Source: Pseudomonadota bacterium (GTDB taxonomy: Bacteria > Pseudomonadota > Gammaproteobacteria > Burkholderiales > Burkholderiaceae_C). From it: a stretch of DNA of 61,646 nucleotides. Made by a program: the position numbers and the translations under genes. Shown piece after piece: positions 15,145 to 23,756 of this stretch; positions within the stretch are counted from its first letter, which is position 1; the number at the start of each line of letters is the position of its first letter. The DNA is taken from contig JAKAZQ010000014.1 in NCBI GenBank assembly GCA_021815805.1, positions 1-61,646 on the forward strand, written 5' to 3'. The notes beneath the pieces were generated by a model, which had not been told where the DNA came from, did not search any database, and saw only the letters and a program-made list of their open reading frames with translations.

Positions 15145-15438
15145 ATGGAAACCCTTGACTTCGATTTTCCGGCCGACGCGCCCATCCGGCAGCGAGCCCA
15201 TGTCGGCGTGGTCGGCTCCGGCGACCTCGAGATTCTCATCGAGCCGGACCCCGGCGACGCATCGCGCATCAGTGTCTGCACCAGTGTCGACGGCTACGGC
15301 GAGATCTGGCGGCGCGTGCTGCAGCGGGTGTTCGAGCGCCATCCGGTGCGCGCGCGGGTGCGCATCAACGATTTCGGGGCCACCCCCGGTGTGGTCGCCC
15401 TGCGTCTGGAACAGGCCCTGGAGGCAAGCCGTCGATGA
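15145..15438 (+). CDS. mdcC: Malonate decarboxylase acyl carrier protein (delta)
   Basis: A 97-residue acyl carrier protein. VGVVGSGDLEIL contains the serine (S25) that carries the phosphoribosyl-dephospho-CoA group in this family; INDFGATPGVVALRLEQA is the conserved C-terminal part. The malonyl and acetyl groups ride on this prosthetic group during the cycle. The start at 15145 gives the usual length. The stop overlaps the start of mdcD as ATGA, which indicates translational coupling of the carrier and the catalytic subunits. Confidence 0.93.
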   Translation: METLDFDFPADAPIRQRAHVGVVGSGDLEILIEPDPGDASRISVCTSVDGYGEIWRRVLQRVFERHPVRARVRINDFGATPGVVALRLEQALEASRR

Positions 15439-16319
15439 GCGCGAACGATCTGATGCCGAGCGCCGGCGTGCTGGCGCGTGAAAGCTTCATCGAGCTCGGC
15501 GCGCGCGAACGCGCACGCCGCCTGCTCGACCCCGATGGACAGCGTGAACTCCTCGGACCGTTCGACGCCATGTACTCGCCGTGGCTGCCGCGCCAGGGCA
15601 TCGTGCCGCAGGCCGATGATGGCGTGGTGGTGCTGCGCGGGCGCCTGCAGGGACGCGATGCCGTGGTGCTCGCCATCGAGGGGCGCTTCCAGGGCGGCAG
15701 CATCGGCGAGGTCTGCGGTGCCAAGCTCGCCGGCAGCCTGGAACTGGCCTTGCGCGACTGCCGCGCCGGGCGGCCGGTGCTGCCGGTCCTGCTGCTGGAG
15801 ACCGGCGGCGTGAGACTGCAGGAGGCCAACCTCGGCCTCGCGGCGATCGCCGAAATCCAGTCCGCCGTGGTGGCGCTGCGCGCGCACGTCCCGGTGGTTG
15901 CGGTGATCGCCGGCATGGTGGGCTGCTTCGGCGGCATGTCGCTGGTCGCCGGACTGTGTTCCGACGTCATCATCACGCGTCAGGCGCGCCTCGGCATGAA
16001 CGGCCCGGAGGTCATCGAACAGGAGGCCGGGCTCGAGGAACTCGACGCTGCCGACCGGCGCCTCGTGTGGAGCCTGATCGGTGGCGAGCAGCGCGTGGCC
16101 ACCGGGCTCGCCGACGCGCTGGTCGACGACGATGCGGCGGCGGTCCGGGCGCGCCTGCTGGGTGTGTTCGACGCCCCGCCGCGGCCCCCGCGCAGCGCCG
16201 ACATCGCGCTGTGGCGCGGGCGCATCGAGGCCCTGGCGGGCGGCGCCGCCGGCGCCGATCCGCTGGCGCTGCGCGATGCATGGAGCCCGGGCGCGCCGGC
16301 CGGCGCGGCCGACCGATGA
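15435..16319 (+). CDS. mdcD: Malonyl-ACP decarboxylase beta subunit
   Basis: A 294-residue carboxyltransferase-fold subunit that works with MdcE to decarboxylate malonyl-ACP to acetyl-ACP. Typical segments are SFIELGARERARRLLDPD, the FQGGSIGEVCGAKLAG crotonase-like strand, LLLETGGVRLQEANLGLAAI and the glycine-rich GMVGCFGGMSLVAG. It overlaps mdcC by four bases at its start and meets mdcE at its stop. The last 30 residues are alanine-rich and unconserved-looking. Confidence 0.94.
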   Translation: MSANDLMPSAGVLARESFIELGARERARRLLDPDGQRELLGPFDAMYSPWLPRQGIVPQADDGVVVLRGRLQGRDAVVLAIEGRFQGGSIGEVCGAKLAGSLELALRDCRAGRPVLPVLLLETGGVRLQEANLGLAAIAEIQSAVVALRAHVPVVAVIAGMVGCFGGMSLVAGLCSDVIITRQARLGMNGPEVIEQEAGLEELDAADRRLVWSLIGGEQRVATGLADALVDDDAAAVRARLLGVFDAPPRPPRSADIALWRGRIEALAGGAAGADPLALRDAWSPGAPAGAADR

Positions 16320-16345
16320 CACGCCGCAGGCCGGAGGATGATTCC

Positions 16346-17164
16346 ATGACAAGTCGAGGCAGGATCTGGTTCGAGCAACTCGCGCAGGGCGCGGCGCCCG
16401 TCGCCGGCATGCCGCCGTCGGTGCTCGTCGCCGATACGTCGTTGCAGGGGCAGGCGGTGCGCCTGCTCGCCGTGGTTCCCGACCCCGACAGTCCGTTCCG
16501 GCGCGCGCGCCGCGGCGAAGTCGGACTGCGCGAAGCCTGGGCGCTGGCGGCCGCGGTGCGCGAGGCGCTGCACGCCGACGCAGGCGCCGCGCCGCGTGCC
16601 CTGCTCGCGGTGGTCGACGTTCCCGGCCAGGCCTACGGGCGGCGCGAGGAGATGCTGGGCATCCACCTCGCCTGCGCCGCCGCGGTGGACGCCTACGCCA
16701 GCGCGCGCCTCGCCGGCCATCGCGTGCTCGCGCTGCTGGTGGGCGGCGCGATGTCGGGAGCCTTCCTCGCCCACGGCTACCAGGCGCACCGGCTGCTGGC
16801 GCTGGATGACCCTGGGGTGCTGGTGCATGCGATGGGGCGCGAAGCCGCCGCGCGGGTGACCCGTCGCAGCGTCTCGGAACTCGACGAATTCGCCGCGGCG
16901 CAGGCGCCGATGTCGTATCGCATCGCCGACTACGCGAGTCTCGGCTTGCTGCATCGGCTGATCGGCGGCATCGACGCCGACGCGCCGACCCCGGGACAGG
17001 TGACGGCAGTGCGCACGGCGCTGGTCGAGGCGCTGCAGGACATCGCGCCCGACGAGCGCGACCTGGCCGTGCGCTGGAGTCGCGGCGTCGCGCGCGGCGG
17101 GCGGGCGGCGTCGCTGCAGGTGCGCGAGCGCCTGGCCGCGCAGTGGTCGGCGCCGACGCCGTGA
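16346..17164 (+). CDS. mdcE: Malonyl-ACP decarboxylase gamma subunit
   Basis: A 272-residue partner of MdcD in the decarboxylase dimer. It has the carboxyltransferase-like blocks AVVDVPGQAYGRREEMLGIH and LLVGGAMSGAFLAHGYQAHR. Two starts are possible: 16316, which would overlap the mdcD stop as ATGA, and 16346. I chose 16346 because GGAGGA at 16332-16337 is well placed and because family members begin close to SRGRxWFE. The stop overlaps the GTG start of mdcG. Confidence 0.93.
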   Translation: MTSRGRIWFEQLAQGAAPVAGMPPSVLVADTSLQGQAVRLLAVVPDPDSPFRRARRGEVGLREAWALAAAVREALHADAGAAPRALLAVVDVPGQAYGRREEMLGIHLACAAAVDAYASARLAGHRVLALLVGGAMSGAFLAHGYQAHRLLALDDPGVLVHAMGREAAARVTRRSVSELDEFAAAQAPMSYRIADYASLGLLHRLIGGIDADAPTPGQVTAVRTALVEALQDIAPDERDLAVRWSRGVARGGRAASLQVRERLAAQWSAPTP

Positions 17165-17820
17165 ACGCGGCCGCGACCCTCGACGCCGCAGCCGCGCGCG
17201 TGCACGACCTGCTGCAACTGCGCGGCGCGCATGGCGTGCACTGGGACGCCGCGGCGCCGGAGTGGGCGATCGCGGCGCTCGCCGCCGCGCCGTGGGTGGT
17301 GGTGCGGCGTGCCGCACCGCGCGACGGCTGCCTGGCCGTCGGCGTGCGCGGTGCGCGGCGCTGGCAGCGCGCCGCGGCGTGGCTGGCGCCGCGGCATGCC
17401 GCCGCGCTGCTGACGCCGGCGGCGTTGCGCGGGCGGGTCCGCGGGCTGGCTCCGGCGCGCCGACGACTGCCGGTGTTTCGCGCCCTGCATCGACTCGAGA
17501 CGGCCTGGGATTGCGGCGGCCCGGCAGATTGGGGGCCGGGCGGCAGCGCCGGGTTCGAACTGGCCAGCGGCACGGCCAGCGCAGGCCCGCTCAGCGACCT
17601 GGACATCGTCGTGCGCTGCGCGCGGGAGCCGGCGCTGCAGCATGCGCGCGCCTGGTGGCAGGCCCTTCCCGAGTCGCCGCAGACGCGCATCGACGTGCTG
17701 CTCGAGTGGCCGGCCGGCGCGGCCTCGCTCGCCGAGTACGTGGCCGGAGGCAGCTACCTGCTGCGCGCCGCCGACGGCGCCAGCATGCGCCGGCATGCGT
17801 GCGGCGAGGAAACCGCATGA
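17161..17820 (+). CDS. mdcG: Malonate decarboxylase holo-ACP synthase
   Basis: A 219-residue nucleotidyltransferase that attaches phosphoribosyl-dephospho-CoA to the serine of MdcC. The nucleotidyltransferase core is visible as GGSAGFELASG (127-137) followed by SDLDIVV (145-151), whose aspartates bind metal. The GTG start at 17161 overlaps the mdcE stop. A further in-frame GTG lies at 17143. The stop overlaps the mdcH start as ATGA. The N-terminal third is compositionally extreme (Ala/Arg-rich) but open. Confidence 0.9.
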   Translation: MNAAATLDAAAARVHDLLQLRGAHGVHWDAAAPEWAIAALAAAPWVVVRRAAPRDGCLAVGVRGARRWQRAAAWLAPRHAAALLTPAALRGRVRGLAPARRRLPVFRALHRLETAWDCGGPADWGPGGSAGFELASGTASAGPLSDLDIVVRCAREPALQHARAWWQALPESPQTRIDVLLEWPAGAASLAEYVAGGSYLLRAADGASMRRHACGEETA

Positions 17821-18782
17821 TGCGCCTGGCCTGGCTGTTCCCGGGGCAGGGCGCGCAGAGCATCGATTTCCTGCGGCGCCTTCCCGGCCACGCCGCCGTG
17901 GGCGAAACCCTGCGCGAGGCCGACGCGGTGCTCGGCGGCGGCGTCGCCGCGCTCGACCAGGAGCCGGCGCTGCGTTCCACGGTCGGCGTGCAGCTCGGCC
18001 TGCTGATCGCCGGGGTGGCCCAGGCGCGCGCGCTGCAGGCGCTGGGCGTGCGCCCGGATGTCGTGGCCGGCTTGTCGGTCGGGGCCTTCGGCGCCGCGGT
18101 GGTGTGCGGTTGCCTCGACTTCGGCGACGCGCTGCGCCTGGTGCGCCTGCGCGCCGAGAGCATGCAGCGTGCCTACCCGTCGGGCTACGGCATGCTGGCT
18201 GTATCGGGTCTGCGCGAGGCCACGCTGCAGGCCGTGCTCGCTCAGGTCGACGTCGGCCGGGCGGGCGCCGACGGCGGCGCCTATCTGGCGAATCTCAACG
18301 GGATATCGCAATTCGTCGTCGCCGGCTCGGATGCCGCGCTGGCCCAGGTGGCGCTGCTGGCGCGCGCGGCCGGGGCGCGTCAGGTGGAGCGACTGGACGT
18401 GGCCGTGCCGTCCCACTGCCCGCTGCTCGCGGGCAGCGCGCGCATGCTGCGTGAGGCGCTGCAAGCCGTGCCGCTGCGCCAGCCGGCCATCCCCTACGTC
18501 GCCAACACCACGGCGCGCGCCTTGCGCACGGCCGCCGATATCGCGCGCGACCTGGCCGATTCCGTGATGCTTCCGGTGCGCTGGCACGATGCGCAGGGCC
18601 TGCTGCTGGAACTCGGTGTGCGCTGTTTCGTGGAGATGCCGCCCGGGCAGACCCTGACACGCCTGGTGCACAACCTGAGTTGTCGCGTGGATGCGGTGGC
18701 GGCCGATGCCTGCAGCATGGAGTCCCTGCTCGTGCGCATCCGGCGCGCGAGCGCGCTCGAGGACGCCGCGGATGCGCCATGA
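17817..18782 (+). CDS. mdcH: Malonyl-CoA:ACP transacylase of malonate decarboxylase
   Basis: A 321-residue acyltransferase of the FabD fold that primes the carrier protein with malonyl groups. The catalytic serine is S87 in AGLSVGAFGA and the histidine is H200 in AVPSHCPLLAG; LFPGQGAQ opens the protein as in other malonyl transferases. ATG codons at 17817 and 17820 are both possible; the first overlaps the mdcG stop. It is the last mdc gene before a hairpin and the MFS carrier. Confidence 0.93.
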   Translation: MMRLAWLFPGQGAQSIDFLRRLPGHAAVGETLREADAVLGGGVAALDQEPALRSTVGVQLGLLIAGVAQARALQALGVRPDVVAGLSVGAFGAAVVCGCLDFGDALRLVRLRAESMQRAYPSGYGMLAVSGLREATLQAVLAQVDVGRAGADGGAYLANLNGISQFVVAGSDAALAQVALLARAAGARQVERLDVAVPSHCPLLAGSARMLREALQAVPLRQPAIPYVANTTARALRTAADIARDLADSVMLPVRWHDAQGLLLELGVRCFVEMPPGQTLTRLVHNLSCRVDAVAADACSMESLLVRIRRASALEDAADAP

Positions 18783-18822
18783 CTTGCGATTTTGCGACCC
18801 GGCATGGCGCCGGATCGCCGTT

Positions 18823-18843
18823 CGCACCCCCGTCAGGGGTGCG
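18823..18843 (+). other. Hairpin between mdcH and the MFS gene
   Basis: CGCACCCC (18823-18830) pairs with GGGGTGCG (18836-18843) across a five-base loop, followed by CTTTCG. It lies in the 104-base mdcH-MFS gap and may reduce read-through or protect mRNA ends. The T-tract is too weak for a firm terminator call. Confidence 0.4.
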
Positions 18844-18886
18844 CTTTCGTAGAGCCGGGGCCAACCCGGACGCAGGAGACAAACCC

Positions 18887-20182
18887 ATGAATCAACGCAC
18901 ACTCGACGTCGCTGCGCCCCCCGTGCGCACGCCGCTGAACCGCGACCAGATACGCGGCTTCTGGGCCGCCTGGTTCGGTTGGACGCTGGACGGCATGGAT
19001 TCGATCATTTATGCGCTGGTGCTGGTGCCGGCGCTGACCGAACTGCTGCCCAAGTCCGGCTTCACCGTCACGCCCGCCCACATCGGCCTCGCCGGCTCGA
19101 TCCTGTTCGCGCTGTTCCTGGTCGGCTGGGGGATGTCGTTCATCTGGGGGCCGATCGCCGATCGCTACGGCCGCACCCGCGTGCTGGCCGCGACGATCTT
19201 CGGCTACGCGCTGTTCACCGGGCTTGCCGCGATGTCCCAGAACGTGTGGGAACTCGGGTTGTTCCGCCTGCTCGCCGGCATCGGCATCGGTGGCGAATGG
19301 GCCCTGGCCGGTACCTACGTGGCCGAATCGTGGCCTGAGGACCGGCGCAAGATGGGGGCCGGATACCTGCAGACAGGCTATTACGCCGGATTCTTCATCG
19401 CAGCCGCGCTCAACTACACGGTCGGCGCACACTTCGGCTGGCGCGCCATGTTCCTGTGCGGCCTGGTGCCCGTGGTGGTCTCGATCTACACCATGCTGAC
19501 GGTGCGCGAGCCGGCGCGCTGGGAGCATGCGGGCAAGCCGGTGCAGCGCAGTCCGCTGGCGGAGATCTTCGATGCGCAGTACCGCCGTCGCACCCTGGTC
19601 AACGCCACCCTGCTGACGGTGGCCATCATCGGCCTGTGGGCCGGCGCGGTGTACGAGCCGGCAGCGATCATCCAGATGGCGCTCAAGCAGGGCATGAACC
19701 ACCTCCAGGCCGTGCACATGGCCTCGCTGGGCACCGGCATCCTGTCGATCGGCACCATCCTCGGCTGCCTGGCGCTGCCGGTGCTGGCCGAGCGCGTCGG
19801 GCGCAAGAACACGCTGGCGTTGTACTTCGCCGGCATGGCGGTGTGCATCGTCGTCAGCTTCGGCTGGGCCTTCTACATCCCTCACGGGCTGCGTGTGTTC
19901 ATCGTCACGCTGTTCTTCCTGGGCTTTTTCGGCGGCAATTTCGCCATGTTCAGCCTGTGGTTGCCCGAGCAGTACGAGACCCGGGTGCGCGCCACCGCCT
20001 TCGCTTTCAACACCTCGATCGGGCGCTTCGTGGGGGCCGTGGTGAACTTCCTGCTGGCCGCGGCGGTCAGCAGCATGGGTACGCTGGGCACGCCGGTGGC
20101 CTGGACGGCGCTGGCCTTTGTCGCCGGCTTGCTGGTCATCCCGTTTGCCGTGGAAACCCGCGGCGAGGCGCTGCCGGGCTGA
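18887..20182 (+). CDS. MFS transporter, probable malonate importer
   Basis: A 431-residue major facilitator with about 12 membrane segments. The loop between helices 2 and 3 reads GPIADRYGRTR, and helices 4-5 carry RLLAGIGIGGEWALAGTYVAE, as in the sialate/aromatic-acid proton symporter group. Position after mdcH on the same strand, with AGGAG at 18873-18877, suggests it imports malonate for the decarboxylase. Other operons use MdcL/MdcM or MdcF for this, and none of those is present here. The substrate is inferred only from context. Confidence 0.85.
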   Translation: MNQRTLDVAAPPVRTPLNRDQIRGFWAAWFGWTLDGMDSIIYALVLVPALTELLPKSGFTVTPAHIGLAGSILFALFLVGWGMSFIWGPIADRYGRTRVLAATIFGYALFTGLAAMSQNVWELGLFRLLAGIGIGGEWALAGTYVAESWPEDRRKMGAGYLQTGYYAGFFIAAALNYTVGAHFGWRAMFLCGLVPVVVSIYTMLTVREPARWEHAGKPVQRSPLAEIFDAQYRRRTLVNATLLTVAIIGLWAGAVYEPAAIIQMALKQGMNHLQAVHMASLGTGILSIGTILGCLALPVLAERVGRKNTLALYFAGMAVCIVVSFGWAFYIPHGLRVFIVTLFFLGFFGGNFAMFSLWLPEQYETRVRATAFAFNTSIGRFVGAVVNFLLAAAVSSMGTLGTPVAWTALAFVAGLLVIPFAVETRGEALPG

Positions 20183-20197
20183 GTGCCGCAAGCCTGG

Positions 20198-20500
20198 TCA
20201 GGCGCTCCAGCCCAGCAATTCGACCAGGCGGGTGAACACCCACCGCGCCTCGGCTTCGCCGAGGTCGCCCGCCGGGGCCTGCAGGCCCCGGCGCATGCGC
20301 TCCAGCACGTCGTCCCGGGTGATGCCGAGATCGCCGCGCAACTCGGCTGCGCGCTGGCTCAGCAGCTGCGCCAGATCCTCGCAGAACTCGTGGCGCTCCA
20401 TGATGTGCGCGTAGGTCGCGGAGGGCCTGGAGCGCCCGTGCTCGATGAACAAGGCGACGAACGAAGCCGGCGGCGCGGGTCGCGAGTCGTCGACGGTCAT
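20198..20500 (-). CDS. Conserved hypothetical 100-residue protein
   Basis: A 100-residue, mostly helical, soluble protein. The central ATYAHIMERHEFCEDLAQLL, then LGITRDDVLERMRRGL and a final ARWVFTRLVELLGWSA look conserved, but I know no function. Its start overlaps the stop of the upstream membrane PH-domain gene as ATGA, so the two are translationally coupled and probably work together. It converges on the MFS gene with 15 bases between stops. Confidence 0.6.
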   Translation of the reverse strand: MTVDDSRPAPPASFVALFIEHGRSRPSATYAHIMERHEFCEDLAQLLSQRAAELRGDLGITRDDVLERMRRGLQAPAGDLGEAEARWVFTRLVELLGWSA

Positions 20501-21006
20501 GCGGCGGCGCGTGGTTGGTGGGGCCCGGCGTTTCGGTGCCGCGCGATCTGCTGCTGCAGCGCGCGGCGCAGCCCGAGCGGGTCGGCAATCTGCTGGAAGG
20601 GCTCCCGCGTGCCGCCGGTGCCGATGATCGACACCGAGCCGAAGTCGAGCAATCGGCCGAACACGTCCTGCTCGACCATCAGGCCTTCGACGCGATCGAG
20701 CATCAACTCCAGGCAGCGGCGGCGGAGCATCCCGACCTTCATGATCACGCGCTGGTCGGTGACGGCGAATTCGGAGCCGGCGTAGCGCATCCAGGCGGCC
20801 GCGGCGTAGCCTGCGGCGATCAGTGCGAGCAGGGCGCTGAGCCCAGGTGTCGCGCCGGCGACCAGCGGCAGCCCCAGGGCGACCAGCAACAGCCCCGCCG
20901 GCCAGGCGAACACGGCGCGGCTCAGGCGCGCGCGGTAGAGCACCCGTTCGTGGCGCAGCAGGTGGCGGTCGACGTAGCTCATCGGGCGCGGGCGGGTGCG
21001 GGACAT
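20497..21006 (-). CDS. Membrane-anchored bacterial PH (DUF304-type) protein
   Basis: A 169-residue protein with two membrane segments (about 30-50 and 55-72) followed by a bacterial pleckstrin-homology domain. The domain is seen as YAGSEFAVTDQRVIMKVGML, LDRVEGLMVEQDVFGRLLDFG and VSIIGTGGTREPF. Such YdbS/YdbT-like proteins sit in the inner membrane with the PH domain in the cytoplasm; the ligand is unknown. It is the first gene of a two-gene unit, divergent from a patatin-like hydrolase with only 50 bases between starts. Confidence 0.8.
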   Translation of the reverse strand: MSRTRPRPMSYVDRHLLRHERVLYRARLSRAVFAWPAGLLLVALGLPLVAGATPGLSALLALIAAGYAAAAWMRYAGSEFAVTDQRVIMKVGMLRRRCLELMLDRVEGLMVEQDVFGRLLDFGSVSIIGTGGTREPFQQIADPLGLRRALQQQIARHRNAGPHQPRAAA

Positions 21007-21056
21007 GTCCAGCCGGCAACTGTAGCGGCAGGCGGCGCGCGGCGGCGCCGGCTACC

Positions 21057-22001
21057 ATGGGGCAGGCAGCATTGCGGCGGACACCCACCTTGGCAGCCCA
21101 TCGACGCCTTCACATCGGCCTCGCGCTAGGCAGCGGCTCGGCGCGCGGCTGGTCGCACGTGGGCGTGATTCGGGCGTTTCTGGACGCCGGGATCGAACCC
21201 GACATCGTCTGCGGAAGCTCCATCGGCGCGCTCGTGGGCGCAGCCTATGCGGCGGACGAGATCGATCGCCTGGAGCCCTGGATCGCATCCCTCACGCGCC
21301 AGGGGGTGATGAGTCTGCTGGACTTCCGGCTGTCCTCCGGCATGATCGAAGGACGCAAGCTGATGCGCTACTTTCGCGAGCGTTTCGACGATCCCGGCAT
21401 CGAGCAGCTGCGCCGTCCCTTCGCCTGCGTCGCCACGGAACTCGACAGCGGGCGCGAGGTCTGGCTGCGCGACGGCCCGGTGGTCGACGCCGTGCGCGCA
21501 TCCATCGCGCTGCCCGGCCTGTTCACGCCGATGCAGCGCGACGGCCGCCTGCTGGTCGACGGCGGGCTGGTGAACCCGGTACCCGTGTCGCTGTGCCGGG
21601 CCATGGGGGCCGACGTGGTGATCGCGGTGGACCTGAACTGGGATCTGGTCGGACGGCGCACGCGCGCCGCGCCGTCGCTGTACGCCGAGCCCGCCGGAGC
21701 GCCGTCCCGACCCGCGCGGAAAAGCACGCTGGAGTCGATGTGGAAGCGTCTGTGGCCGAGCAGCGAGGAACCGTCGGGGCTGCCCATGCCCTCCATGCTG
21801 GGAGTGCTGTCGGCCAGCCTGAACATCATGCAGGTGCGCATCACCAACAGCCGGCTCGCCGGCGAGCCGGCGGACGTCGTCGTGCGTCCGCGCATGAGCG
21901 GGCTCGGACCGATGGACTATCACCGCGGTGCGGAGGCGATCGCCGAAGGCCGGCGTGCCGCCGAGCAGGTGCTGGGGCAACTGCGCGAGCTGCTGGGCTG
22001 A
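21057..22001 (+). CDS. Patatin-like phospholipase (RssA/NTE type)
   Basis: A 314-residue serine hydrolase of the patatin family. The oxyanion loop ([13 protein letters not shown], about 24-36), the nucleophile elbow GSSIG (53-57, Ser55) and the catalytic aspartate in DGG (168-170) are intact, so it should be an active acyl hydrolase on phospholipids or lysophospholipids. No signal peptide is seen, so a cytoplasmic or peripheral membrane site is likely. A proline- and arginine-rich insert (about 210-245) is variable-looking. The ATG at 21057 is taken; an in-frame TTG lies closer to the conserved start. Confidence 0.88.
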   Translation: MGQAALRRTPTLAAHRRLHIGLALGSGSARGWSHVGVIRAFLDAGIEPDIVCGSSIGALVGAAYAADEIDRLEPWIASLTRQGVMSLLDFRLSSGMIEGRKLMRYFRERFDDPGIEQLRRPFACVATELDSGREVWLRDGPVVDAVRASIALPGLFTPMQRDGRLLVDGGLVNPVPVSLCRAMGADVVIAVDLNWDLVGRRTRAAPSLYAEPAGAPSRPARKSTLESMWKRLWPSSEEPSGLPMPSMLGVLSASLNIMQVRITNSRLAGEPADVVVRPRMSGLGPMDYHRGAEAIAEGRRAAEQVLGQLRELLG

Positions 22002-22053
22002 AAACCCCGGCGCCGCGCCACCGCAGCGTTGCGCGGCCCGATACACTGCGGTC

Positions 22054-22806
22054 ATGCGCATCCTGCTCGCGAATGACGACGGCTACCTGGCGACCGGGCT
22101 GCATGCCCTGTACGCCGGGCTGCGCCGTCTCGGGGACGTCACGGTCGTGGCACCCGAACAGAACGCCAGCGCGGCGTCCAATGCCCTGACGCTGAGCCGC
22201 CCGCTGTCGGTGTTCCAGGCCGACAACGGCTTCCTGTACATCAACGGAACCCCGTCGGACTGCGTGCACATCGCGCTCACGGGGCTGCTGGATTTCCGGC
22301 CGGATCTCGTCGTCAGCGGGGTCAACAATGGCGCCAACCTCGGCGACGACACGATCTACTCGGGCACCGTGGCCGCAGCCACCGAGGGCTACCTGTTCGG
22401 CCTGCCGGCGCTCGCCGTGTCGCTCGTGCACAAGGGATGGGCGCACCTCGGCACGGCGGTGGACATGGCGGTGCGCGTGGCGGCGAACATGCTGAGCGCG
22501 CCGCCGTCGCCGGCCGTGCTGCTCAACCTGAACGTGCCGAACCTGCCGCGCGAGCAGTTGCGCGGCCTGCGGGTCACGCGCCTGGGCAAGCGCCACCCGA
22601 GCCAGCCGGTGGTGATGCAGCGCAACCCCCGCGACGAGCCGGTGTACTGGATCGGCTCGGCTGGAGATGCGCTGGACGACCAGCCTGGCACCGATTTCCA
22701 TGCCATCGCCCAGGGCTACGCCGCGCTCACGCCGTTGCAGCTCGATCTCACGCATCACGGGCTGCTCGACGCGTGCCGCACGCGCTTCGGCGACCCGCAG
22801 CCGTGA
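22054..22806 (+). CDS. surE: 5'/3'-nucleotidase SurE
   Basis: A 250-residue metal-dependent nucleoside monophosphate phosphatase. ILLANDDGY at the N-terminus (D8, D9), [21 protein letters not shown] and [19 protein letters not shown] carry the metal and phosphate ligands of the family. It is the first gene of the surE-pcm-nlpD-rpoS stress block. A TACACT hexamer at 22042-22047 lies only seven bases before the ATG, which would give an almost leaderless message if it is a -10 element. Confidence 0.96.
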   Translation: MRILLANDDGYLATGLHALYAGLRRLGDVTVVAPEQNASAASNALTLSRPLSVFQADNGFLYINGTPSDCVHIALTGLLDFRPDLVVSGVNNGANLGDDTIYSGTVAAATEGYLFGLPALAVSLVHKGWAHLGTAVDMAVRVAANMLSAPPSPAVLLNLNVPNLPREQLRGLRVTRLGKRHPSQPVVMQRNPRDEPVYWIGSAGDALDDQPGTDFHAIAQGYAALTPLQLDLTHHGLLDACRTRFGDPQP

Positions 22807-22876
22807 TGCCCGGGCGCCGCAGCCATCGCGTGCCGCGCGGCGGCCGCCCGACCGCCGCGGCGCGCCGCATCGCGCG

Positions 22877-23641
22877 ATGAGCCTGCCTCCGCGGCGCGCC
22901 GGTTTTCCCGCCCGCCTGCCCGCGCAGGAGCCGCAGCGTGTCGAGCGTCCCGGCACGGCGCCACGCGGTTCGCCGGGGGCGCCGCCGGTGCCCACCGGCA
23001 GCGGCATGGATTCGCCGGCCGTGCGCTGCGGCATGGTCGAGCGTCTTCGGGCGCTTCCCGGCATGCACCCGCAGGTTCTGGAGGCCATGTCCCGGGTACC
23101 GCGGCACCTGTTCCTGGACCCCGGGCTCGCCGCCCAGGCCTATCTCGACAACGCATTGCCGATCGGCCACGGCCAGACCATCTCCAAGCCCTCGGTGGTG
23201 GCGCGCGCCGCTTCCGTCGTGCTGCAGGCCCTTGGCGAGCGGCCGCGCAAGCTTCTGGAAATCGGCACCGGCTGCGGCTACCAGGCGGCCGTGCTGGCCT
23301 GCGTGTCCGACGAGGTCTACAGCGTGGAGCGCATCCGCGCGCTGCACGAACTGGCGCGACGCAACCTGCGTTCGCTGCGTTTGCCCAACCTGCGGCTTCT
23401 GCTCGCCGACGGCATGGCGGGGGCGCCGGTCGGCGCGCCCTACGACGCACTGATCAGCGCCGCAGCCGGTGAGCAGGCACCCGCCGCCTGGCTCGAGCAA
23501 CTTCGCCCGGGCGGCGTGCTGGTGGCGCCGCTGGGCGAGCCCCAGCGGCTCACCGCCATGCGCAAGCTGAACGCCGGGCGTTTCGAGTCCTGGGTGGTCG
23601 AGCAGGCGCGCTTCGTGCCCCTAAAATCCGGGATTCTGTGA
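22877..23641 (+). CDS. pcm: Protein-L-isoaspartate O-methyltransferase
   Basis: A 254-residue S-adenosylmethionine-dependent repair enzyme that methylates isoaspartyl residues in aged proteins. Conserved parts are RVPRHLFLDP, YLDNALPIGHGQTISKP, the SAM-binding LEIGTGCGYQAAVLA and the DALISAAAGEQAP strand. About 45 residues of Pro/Arg-rich sequence precede the enzyme core, longer than in the E. coli protein. The start is uncertain within that extension; I take the ATG at 22877. It sits between surE and nlpD as in most proteobacteria. Confidence 0.93.
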   Translation: MSLPPRRAGFPARLPAQEPQRVERPGTAPRGSPGAPPVPTGSGMDSPAVRCGMVERLRALPGMHPQVLEAMSRVPRHLFLDPGLAAQAYLDNALPIGHGQTISKPSVVARAASVVLQALGERPRKLLEIGTGCGYQAAVLACVSDEVYSVERIRALHELARRNLRSLRLPNLRLLLADGMAGAPVGAPYDALISAAAGEQAPAAWLEQLRPGGVLVAPLGEPQRLTAMRKLNAGRFESWVVEQARFVPLKSGIL

Positions 23642-23756
23642 ACCCCCGCGGGCGCATCGCGAGCCGCCGCCTGACGCCCCGCGCAGGCCGCCCGCGCGAA
23701 CTGCGCCCGCGGCATTCCCGCATCCGCCGAATCCCTTTTCCCCGTTTGCCGACACC

